64,000 bases of DNA from Anaerolineales bacterium. Its GTDB lineage: Bacteria; Chloroflexota; Anaerolineae; 4572-78; J111. Below are positions 57,511 through 64,000 of this stretch, in pieces. Under the pieces are notes generated by a model. That model had not been told where the DNA came from. It searched no databases and saw nothing but the letters and a program-made list of their open reading frames with translations. Location: contig JABTUW010000008.1 in NCBI GenBank assembly GCA_015075185.1, positions 247,100 to 311,099 on the forward strand, in the 5' to 3' direction. The position numbers and the translations under genes are program-made. Position 1 is the first letter of the stretch. Each line of letters opens with the position of its first letter.

Positions 57511-60030
57511 ATGTTTGATTTGGGAGTCACCCGGACCATCGATCATGCCGTATATATCATGCTCAATGCCCTGGCCATCTGGCTGTGGCGGCTAGACGCG
57601 GCCCTGCTGGGCGTTTCGATGCTCAGCTACGGGACTCAGGATTGGCTGACCGGCAGCTCTGGCGGTGGGGTGTGGCAGTTGTCAAGGTTCATCACCCAGG
57701 GCCTGCTGAATGAAAACACCTGGCGGCTCTTTCTCCTGGCGGCCTTGATGCTGTTTGGCCTGTCGTTAGTGGCCCGGCCGTTTATCTCGTTCCAGCCGGT
57801 GGAGATCGGCCGGCTGTTCTTCTTCGCGGCCCTGTCATATACCTTCATCAGCCAGGGCGTGTCCCTTATGCGAGATATGGAAACCTGGCGGTCCGAGGCA
57901 GGAGCCTATATCTACGAGGCGATGTCCGGCGGTGGAGCGGTCACGGTGCCGGTCCCAGGCGGCACAGGCTCGGGCAGCGAGCCGCTGCCGCCGCCCCGCG
58001 ACCTGGACGGGTCACCCCTGCGCGGTTGGGAGGCTGTAGCCACCAGCTACTTCATGGTGAACAGCGTCGATGAACTGCACGAAGGCGTGCCGCCCCGCGA
58101 CCTGCGGCTAACTTACTGCCTCTACGATCCGTCTCTGCCCATCAACGATCAGGCCGAGGAGAACGCCGAAGGCTGCAGCCCGCGCAAGGCCTGGGATGAG
58201 TGGGATCAACTTTCCTTTACCTTGCCGATTACGAATATCTGGGGCATCCCGCTGCCGGGGAGCATCGAGATCGACTATCCGCTCTACCAGGAGCACCCGG
58301 AGAACCGGCAGTTGGGCCTGCGGCAGGCTCAGGCCGGGGTGGCCCGGCTGGCCCTGGGACCAATAGTGGCTCTGTTCCCGATTATCGAGGCCAACGTGGG
58401 CTTGTTACTCACGTTGGCAGCCAGCTTCATCTACCTGACCATGCCTCTGGCCCTGCTGTTCAGCTTCTTTGTTTACACCGAGTCAATGGTGACCCGGCTG
58501 CTCTTACAATGGATTGCCATCTTCATCCGGACCTTGATTCTACACGGGCTGATCGCCGTCTTTTTGATGATTCTTATAGGCGCCGCCCAGAGCGGCAGCC
58601 TGACCGTGTACCTGGGCCTAGTTGGGGTCGGCATCGTGGGTGGTTTCTTCCTGGTGCAGATGGCTTCCTCGATCATGAAGGAGTCGCTGTCCCAGTCGTT
58701 GGGAGCCATTGGCACAATCTGGAAGGGAACGGCCACGGCGGCCCTGGGCGACGGGGCGCGGCGGCCAGCGGAGATGACTTTAGGGGCGGCTAAGCTGGCC
58801 GCATCGGGCGCTGTCCTGGCCGCCACAGTGGGTTCACCGGGTGGGGCATGGAGCACGTTTGATATGGCTGACCCGGCCCAGGCAACGGCCAGGTCCGGGC
58901 TAGATGACCTGAAAGGCAGCGCCCGTAAGTACGGCGAAAGGCCAGATGCGGTCAGCCGATTGGCCGGCAAAGTCTCCGACAAACTCCCCACAGGGGGTTG
59001 GGAGGCAGTCCCGGCGCTGGCGCTGGCGGGCTGGCCGACCGGCAACGGCAAAAAGGCGGCCGGGGCTGGAGCCCAACCCGAAGAAAACTCGGTCGATGCC
59101 TGGACCAGGGCCTTCTATGAAGCCAAAGAGAAGGGGTACGGCCAGCAGCAGGTTGAGGCCGAAGGACGGGACTTGCTGGGCGAGAAGATGTCCCGGTTGG
59201 CACGAGAGTCCATGGAACGGCACAGCCAGGCCGAGACGGCGGCCGCGTTGAAAGCGGCCCAGGAGGTGGCCGGGTCAAAGAGCCAGGCGGAGATGTTTGA
59301 CGAGCAGGGCCAGCTCAAGCCAGAAGCGGTCCGGGCGGTCCGGGAGCGGCTGGGCGATCAGGCCAGGGTTTTCCAGGGTAAGCAAGGGGCTGAGGACCTG
59401 GCGGTGCTGGCCGCAGTAGCGGCCCAACCGCAGAAGCAGGTAGACCCGGCCCAATTTCGACATGCGGCGGCTGCGGCGAGCCCAGGCTCGGGTCTGCAGG
59501 CGCCAGGCCGGGTGGTGCCTCAGGCGGTTGGTCTGGATCCGGTCGCGGCCGGCGCTCATTTCAGCGCCATGAATCGTTTCGCCCGGATCAGCGAGCAGGC
59601 CGGCTTGACGGTCGAACAGCGGGAGCAACTGTTACAGGAAGTCTACAGTGACAAGGGAGTTTCGGCCCAACTACGGCGGCAGCTCGAGACGTCGCTGCTT
59701 CAGCAGGAAGTTCGGGGCCAGGCAGTTGGGCTGCGGATCGAGGACGTGATTGCCAGCGCCGAGGCCATGCCCCGGACCTTGCAGGGGCCGATGGCAGTGC
59801 AGATGCCGGGTGAAGCAGCTGGCCAGCCAGCAGCAGCCGCAAGCCCGACAGTTAAGCCGGTCTCGCAGCCGAAGGAGATAACCCCTGCCATCAAGTCCGC
59901 CCCCCAGGCCAGGCCGGAGGTTGAGCCGGCTCGGGCGGCGGTCCAGATCGGCTCGAACAGACCAACCAAAGAAACGAGGGCGCAGCCTTTGATGACCAGG
60001 GCCCCACCTCGACGGGAAAAGCAGGCTTAA
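57511..60030 (+). CDS. multi-spanning VirB6/TrbL-like membrane protein with long soluble C-terminus
   Basis: 839 residues. Hydrophobic helices at about residues 17-40, 73-92, 100-120, 275-300, 305-330, 340-362 and 368-392, with a 150-residue exported or cytoplasmic loop (HEGVPPRDLRLTYCLYDP) between the third and fourth. The clustered helices in the middle (LLLTLAASFIYLTMPLALL, IFIRTLILHGLIAVFLMIL) resemble TrbL/VirB6 subunits of type IV secretion. From 400 on the sequence is Ala/Gln/Glu-rich and helical (QQQVEAEGRDLLGEKMSRL). Similarity to VirB6 is by architecture only. Its neighbours are an M23 peptidase and surface proteins. Confidence 0.6.
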   Translation: MFDLGVTRTIDHAVYIMLNALAIWLWRLDAALLGVSMLSYGTQDWLTGSSGGGVWQLSRFITQGLLNENTWRLFLLAALMLFGLSLVARPFISFQPVEIGRLFFFAALSYTFISQGVSLMRDMETWRSEAGAYIYEAMSGGGAVTVPVPGGTGSGSEPLPPPRDLDGSPLRGWEAVATSYFMVNSVDELHEGVPPRDLRLTYCLYDPSLPINDQAEENAEGCSPRKAWDEWDQLSFTLPITNIWGIPLPGSIEIDYPLYQEHPENRQLGLRQAQAGVARLALGPIVALFPIIEANVGLLLTLAASFIYLTMPLALLFSFFVYTESMVTRLLLQWIAIFIRTLILHGLIAVFLMILIGAAQSGSLTVYLGLVGVGIVGGFFLVQMASSIMKESLSQSLGAIGTIWKGTATAALGDGARRPAEMTLGAAKLAASGAVLAATVGSPGGAWSTFDMADPAQATARSGLDDLKGSARKYGERPDAVSRLAGKVSDKLPTGGWEAVPALALAGWPTGNGKKAAGAGAQPEENSVDAWTRAFYEAKEKGYGQQQVEAEGRDLLGEKMSRLARESMERHSQAETAAALKAAQEVAGSKSQAEMFDEQGQLKPEAVRAVRERLGDQARVFQGKQGAEDLAVLAAVAAQPQKQVDPAQFRHAAAAASPGSGLQAPGRVVPQAVGLDPVAAGAHFSAMNRFARISEQAGLTVEQREQLLQEVYSDKGVSAQLRRQLETSLLQQEVRGQAVGLRIEDVIASAEAMPRTLQGPMAVQMPGEAAGQPAAAASPTVKPVSQPKEITPAIKSAPQARPEVEPARAAVQIGSNRPTKETRAQPLMTRAPPRREKQA

Positions 60031-60144
60031 TGTTCGGAGTATTTGACAAGGAGCCACTATGCCGTCAGACACAAGAATGAAAATAGTTTTCGGCGGTCGG
60101 CGGCCAGCCGTCGGCAGTTGTATTTTCAAGGAGGTACGACACTC

Positions 60145-62070
60145 ATGAAGACAACGTGGAAATTAGCAATCCTGGGCCTGATAATGGTCGGACTGCTCTA
60201 TCTCTCCCGGCCGGCGTTATTGCAGGCCCAGGGGGAACCATCCCCCACCCCGACCGAAACCCCGGCAACAGCATGTGACCCACCCGACCCTTTTGAGCCT
60301 AACGAGACGGCGGGCAGTGGGCCAGCCCTGATCCTGGGCCAGCCCCTGGGAGACCTCCTGCTGACGCCCCTGGGTGATGTGGATTTCTTCCTGTTGTGGG
60401 GTAAGGCCGGGAAAACCTACCGGCTGACTACTGCCTCTTGCGACGGAGTGGATTCCCGGCTGCGGGTCTACGATGGGGCCGGGGTGTTGCTGGCCGAAAA
60501 TGACGATTATATCCCCGGCGATCCGGGCAGCCAGGTGGCCTTCCAGGTCGGGACGGAGGGCTGGTACAGCGTCAGCGTGGACTCCTCGCCACCCCTGGAT
60601 TGGGCCTGCCGGCGTTACAACATCCAGGCCGAGGAGCTGGCGCCCACGCCCACCCCGACCATGACCTCTACTGGCACGCCAGCGTCGGCCACGGCCGTGC
60701 CGGAGCCGCGGGCGCCGGATGCTTATGAGCCTAACAATGACATCTCCCAGGCCGTCACTACCGGGGTCGGGCTGCCCATTAACCTGAACTTCAATCCTTT
60801 CCCGTTGGAGAGCCAGGCGCCGGACCAGGACTGGTTCCGTTTTGCGGTCAAGCCGGGCGACTGGCTGCGGATCGAGACGATTAACCTGGCCGCTGGGCTG
60901 GATACCAGCCTGACCGTGTACGGCCAGAACGGCGAAATCATTGGCTCAAACGACGACTGTGGCCCGGCCCGGCGCAGTTGCCTGGAGTGGCGGCCGGGCT
61001 ATAACGGTATCGCCTACGTGCAAATTATGCCCATAGGCCTGCTGCCGGACCCGGTCACGGCAGGGGCCAGGGCTTACAACCTGGCGATCATCGACCTGAA
61101 CCTGGTGACCCCCACCGCCACGCCAACCAAGCCACCGAAGACGCCCGACCCCACCCAACCGCCGCCCTCGGCCACGGCCCAGCCAACGCCGGTCCCGGCC
61201 GAGCGAATGCCGGACCCCTACGAGCCCAACTACGAACCGGCCCGGGCTTCCAGCGTCGGCCAGGGACAGACCCTCAACGCCAACTTCGTGCCCTGGCCGC
61301 CGGGCGCCGCCGGCATTGTGGATAACGATTTTTTCAAGTTCTCGGTCAAGCAGGGCGATCGGCTGCGGATTGAGACCCTGAACCTGGCTCCGGGCGTGGA
61401 CACCAACATTATCCTATACCGGGAGAACCAACAGGTCATCAACGGCAACGACGACTGCACCGAGGCGGAGCGGCGCAGCTGCCTGGAGTGGGTGGCGGAT
61501 TACAGCGGCATCGTTTACCTGTTGGTGGGGCCGGTGGGGCTGGTGCCGGATCCAACCACGCCCGGAGCGAGCGCCTACAGCCTGGCTATCATCAACCTGG
61601 ATATGGTCACCCCGACCCCGGCGATCGGTTCACCAGGCTACGGGCAGGCGGTACCCTGGCCGGTCACGCCGGTTCCGCCCACAGAAACGGCGACAGCCAC
61701 GCCGTCGGCCACGCCGACTGTAGCCGTGATGGTCCGGCCTTTTTCCATGGCCCCACCCACGGCCACGCCCAAACCGCTGCAATCGGTCACCCTGGATGTG
61801 ACCATCTATTACGATGCCAATAACAACCAGGCCCCGGACGTAGAGGAAGGGGTTGTCGGGGTAGATGTGCGGGCGTTGGATAGCGTCAACAACCAGATCC
61901 TGGGGCAAGCCTTCACCGATAGTTACGGCCACGCCACCCTGACCGTGGCCACAACGCGGGAAGTGAGGCTCAGCGTGCCCTATCTGGGCTACAACCAGGC
62001 CGTCCGGCCGCCGGGCAAGGAACTGGTCATCCGGTTAGCGGCGCTGCAGTTACCCAGTCTCATTCCGTAG
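60145..62070 (+). CDS. secreted protein with three PPC domains and T/P-rich linkers
   Basis: The start is ATG 60145, not the upstream 60043, because AAGGAGGT precedes it and the signal peptide (MKTTWKLAILGLIMVGLLYL ... LQAQ) begins there. 641 residues. Three pre-peptidase C-terminal (PPC)-type domains start at PDPFEPNET, PDAYEPNND and PDPYEPNYE, each with a D-x-D-F/W-F strand (VDFFLLW, QDWFRF, NDFFKF) and an R-S-C-L-E-W motif in the second and third. Linkers are TPT repeats. The last 100 residues (VTIYYDANNNQAPDVEEGVV) form a SdrD-B/Cna-B-like domain. It is a surface or extracellular adhesin-like protein, last but one in the operon. Confidence 0.75.
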   Translation: MKTTWKLAILGLIMVGLLYLSRPALLQAQGEPSPTPTETPATACDPPDPFEPNETAGSGPALILGQPLGDLLLTPLGDVDFFLLWGKAGKTYRLTTASCDGVDSRLRVYDGAGVLLAENDDYIPGDPGSQVAFQVGTEGWYSVSVDSSPPLDWACRRYNIQAEELAPTPTPTMTSTGTPASATAVPEPRAPDAYEPNNDISQAVTTGVGLPINLNFNPFPLESQAPDQDWFRFAVKPGDWLRIETINLAAGLDTSLTVYGQNGEIIGSNDDCGPARRSCLEWRPGYNGIAYVQIMPIGLLPDPVTAGARAYNLAIIDLNLVTPTATPTKPPKTPDPTQPPPSATAQPTPVPAERMPDPYEPNYEPARASSVGQGQTLNANFVPWPPGAAGIVDNDFFKFSVKQGDRLRIETLNLAPGVDTNIILYRENQQVINGNDDCTEAERRSCLEWVADYSGIVYLLVGPVGLVPDPTTPGASAYSLAIINLDMVTPTPAIGSPGYGQAVPWPVTPVPPTETATATPSATPTVAVMVRPFSMAPPTATPKPLQSVTLDVTIYYDANNNQAPDVEEGVVGVDVRALDSVNNQILGQAFTDSYGHATLTVATTREVRLSVPYLGYNQAVRPPGKELVIRLAALQLPSLIP

Positions 62071-62165
62071 GGGCAGGCTGTAGGGCGTGAGGCGTAAGCC
62101 GTGAGGTATTTACCTAGGCTACTGTCTCGCGCCCTACAACCTGCTCCCAACCCCTGGAGGTATCA

Positions 62166-63887
62166 ATGAGCGGCGATCTAAATATCACGGCTGAAGAGTT
62201 AAAACTTTTTGAAGAGTTCTACCGGCGGCGACTGGCCGAAGCCGGTCAGGTCAGGGACGATAGCGAGGAGCTGGCGGTCGCCCGGGATATTTTGCAGGCG
62301 GTGGTTAACGACGGGTTGACCCCGACGGCCGATGGCGGGGCTTCTTACGTCCGGCGGGGCGCCAGGGACTGGACCGACCCGACCACCGTCCAGGCTGCCC
62401 AGGCCACGCTCGCCGGCAGCAGCGATACTGGCGGCTGGAAGGGCAAGAAGCGGAAGAATGGGCGCCCAACTGCTGGCGCGCCGGTGGGCGGCCCGGCCCG
62501 TAGCAAGGAAATGCTGCAGGGTCTCGGCATGCTGGGGGCGGTCCTGGCCATTGCCGGCTGGTTTTTGTGGCCCACCCTGTTTAGCCAGGCCGAGAAGCGT
62601 GGAGACGACCAGGACGGAAACTCGGCCACGAGCGTCTCGGCTCAGGCCGCCGAAGGTGATGAATCCGGTGAATACACTCTTGAAGAGGCCGGGGCGGAGG
62701 GGTTAGTTGGGCCCGGCACACCGGCGCCGACCCTGGAGACGGAACTGTTGGCCGACATCATAGACGCCGGCGGGGTCAAGACCGGCCCGGTGGTACCGCG
62801 CACCCTGGAGATTAAGGGGGTCAGCTACATTGTCCAGCCGGTGCTGGTCCAGGCCGGGGACTGGCCCCGGCCTGAAGATCCCCGAGCGGCCAGTTGGGTC
62901 TATGGCACGGTGGTCAACTACGCCCTGGGGCTGGAAGCCACGCCGGAGAACAAAAAGCTGCTGGCCTCGCTCAGCCCGGGTGACGAAATCTTGCTGCGGA
63001 TGAGTACCGGGCCGACCTTCCGTTTTGCCTATGCCGACGCGGTCCGGGTCTCGCCGCAGGCCTCGGAAATCTTTGCCCAGGTCCGGCCGGGCTGGATTAT
63101 TGCCCTGCTGGGGGACGAGGGCCAGCCGGCCCGGATCATCATCCGGGCGGTGTACTTGCCGGGCCGGAGCGAAAGTGGCGGCGAAACGGCGCCGGTGATG
63201 GTGGTCAGCCTGGGAGAGACGACCCAGGTGGGAGAGAGCCTGCGGCTGACCTGCCTGGGATACGAGCCCAGGGTGCCGCCAGGGGTACCGCCGGGCTATG
63301 TGCATCTGGAGGTACAGTTCGTGGTCGAGAACCGGCTGGACGATACCCTGATGACGAACACTTTCGCCCACCAGGTCATCGTCGCGGACCTGACCTATCC
63401 GGCCATTACCCATGTCGGTGCAGGCCAGGCAGCCGGGGCCTATCCAGGCTTGCCGGCCGCGTTGGCCAAAGGGCAAGTTTTTACCAGCACGGCTATCTAC
63501 GCCATCCCGGAGGTGGCCTTGAAAGAGGAACTCCTCTGGCAGTTTGCGCCTGACCCGGCCGGCCAGGTTATTCAGGTGCTGCTACCGCCCTACCAGGGCA
63601 GGCTGGAGCCTACGGTCTCGGTCAAATCTATCGAGATGCAGGAGGGGGGTGTGCTGGCCATCAAATTTGCCATGCAGGCTCCGGATTTGCACGCCCTGGA
63701 GATAAGCGCCGCCGATCTGAAGGTTGAAGGCGCGGCCTTGGCCCCGGCCGGCAACGCTTTCCCCTGGCGGCTGGCGGCTGGCGAACGAGGCGAGTTTTCT
63801 CTATTTTTGATCCCTGAAATCTCGCCGGTGACGGTCGGCCTGCTGGGGCAGGGCTTTGAGATTACCTGGAGAGGAGGTGACGGATGA
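62166..63887 (+). CDS. membrane-anchored protein with DUF4352-like domain
   Basis: ATG at 62166 after TGGAGG. 573 residues. An N-terminal 110-residue cytoplasmic part is Lys/Arg-rich before the single membrane helix (MLGAVLAIAGWFLWPTLF, about residues 120-137), followed by an acidic linker. Residues 215-340 (RTLEIKGVSYIVQPVLV, LSPGDEILLRMSTGPTFRF, GWIIALLGD) recall a sortase-like barrel but lack a Cys or His catalytic pair. Residues 350-440 (GETTQVGESLRLTCLGYE, YVHLEVQFVVENRLDDT) look like the DUF4352 immunoglobulin-like fold. VirB8/VirB10-like placement in a secretion machine is possible but unproven. Confidence 0.6.
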   Translation: MSGDLNITAEELKLFEEFYRRRLAEAGQVRDDSEELAVARDILQAVVNDGLTPTADGGASYVRRGARDWTDPTTVQAAQATLAGSSDTGGWKGKKRKNGRPTAGAPVGGPARSKEMLQGLGMLGAVLAIAGWFLWPTLFSQAEKRGDDQDGNSATSVSAQAAEGDESGEYTLEEAGAEGLVGPGTPAPTLETELLADIIDAGGVKTGPVVPRTLEIKGVSYIVQPVLVQAGDWPRPEDPRAASWVYGTVVNYALGLEATPENKKLLASLSPGDEILLRMSTGPTFRFAYADAVRVSPQASEIFAQVRPGWIIALLGDEGQPARIIIRAVYLPGRSESGGETAPVMVVSLGETTQVGESLRLTCLGYEPRVPPGVPPGYVHLEVQFVVENRLDDTLMTNTFAHQVIVADLTYPAITHVGAGQAAGAYPGLPAALAKGQVFTSTAIYAIPEVALKEELLWQFAPDPAGQVIQVLLPPYQGRLEPTVSVKSIEMQEGGVLAIKFAMQAPDLHALEISAADLKVEGAALAPAGNAFPWRLAAGERGEFSLFLIPEISPVTVGLLGQGFEITWRGGDG

Positions 63888-63999
63888 GGTCTTGGTAAAA
63901 GGATCAGGCAGTAAGCGCCAGGATAGTACCCGGCGGAAAGGCGGATCGGTTGGGAGTCTGCCCGGTGCAAGACCAACTGGCCGCTTGAGGATCTTATAA
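63877..63999 (+). CDS. possible small basic ORF at the window end (40 aa)
   Basis: GTG at 63877 right after GAGAGGAG, overlapping the previous stop, reading TDEVLVKGSGSKRQDSTRRK and ending at TAA 63997-63999. Rich in Lys/Arg/Gly. It may be a broken start of the next gene or spurious. Confidence 0.2.
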   Translation: MTDEVLVKGSGSKRQDSTRRKGGSVGSLPGARPTGRLRIL

Positions 64000-64000
64000 C

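Noticed and set aside
60043..60144. Longer start for the PPC protein
   Set aside because: Would place the signal peptide internally; the ATG at 60145 has a strong ribosome site.
62703..63476. 257-codon minus-strand ORF
   Set aside because: Antisense to the membrane-anchored protein gene; Gly/Arg/Gln-rich shadow.
1..64000. tRNA, rRNA, replication origin, integrase or attachment repeats
   Set aside because: Looked for while reading but nothing convincing was seen; absence by eye is not proof.

Overview
The window looks like an accessory (probably horizontally mobile) segment of a filamentous or otherwise morphologically complex bacterium, most likely a member of the Chloroflexota. This is an inference from style, not from a marker gene: very large STAND NTPases with WD40 or TPR sensors, trypsin-like proteases fused to them, T/P-rich surface proteins with PPC domains, and a GC-rich backbone with AT-rich sensor modules. 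No rRNA, tRNA, housekeeping gene or CRISPR array was seen.

Region 1 (1-13.0 kb, all minus strand, read from 13.0 kb towards 1). Three tiny overlapping ORFs lead into a trypsin-like protease plus STAND NTPase (12.62-10.89 kb, protease part frameshifted). It is followed by a string of stand-alone sensor-like proteins: WD40 (10.84-9.42), WD40-TPR (about 9.4-7.71), WD40 (7.66-5.33), a helical/TPR protein (5.30-4.21), a TPR protein (4.16-3.21), a solenoid protein with a zinc ribbon (2.67-0.53, broken) and the N-terminus of another STAND-type protein running off the left edge. Several begin with the same kind of helical connector that normally sits between NTPase and sensor inside one STAND protein.

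Region 2 (13.1-19.05 kb, plus strand). Two further satellite sensors with that connector: a HEAT-like repeat protein and a WD40 protein, both heavily frameshifted.

Region 3 (19.1-29.46 kb, plus). A promoter with a palindrome inside it and two intrinsic terminators precede a Trypco1 (trypsin-co-occurring) protein, a coiled-coil/STAND NTPase/TPR protein, a trypsin/solenoid protein with a probable PIN-like nuclease end, and a helical partner, with overlapping or nearly overlapping genes.

Region 4 (29.5-51.84 kb, plus). Five tandem paralogues (called T1-T5 here), each trypsin, nSTAND1 NTPase, one transmembrane helix, WD40 propeller and a conserved Cys-containing tail. Genes overlap by one base at three of four junctions. 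Modules differ in base composition and have been shuffled: T5 carries a T1/T2-type protease on a T4-type NTPase. T1-T5 all carry frameshifts.

Region 5 (51.8-54.2 kb). Degenerate sequence, a small protein with an antitoxin-like N-terminus paired with a C39-like peptidase, and a small putative OB-fold protein.

Region 6 (54.2-64.0 kb, plus, GC-rich, mostly intact). A consensus sigma70 promoter and a structured leader drive a conjugation-like or cell-surface operon: two small proteins, a CooC-type MinD/ParA ATPase, a Cys-rich protein, an M23 peptidase, a multi-spanning VirB6/TrbL-like membrane protein with a long soluble tail, a secreted triple-PPC protein and a membrane-anchored protein.

The unifying theme of regions 1-4 is NTP-dependent conflict systems: a protease or nuclease effector, a STAND switch and a sensor, in fused and split forms. 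The density of frameshifts, concentrated in repeat-rich genes, means that decay, phase variation and assembly error cannot be separated from this sequence alone.
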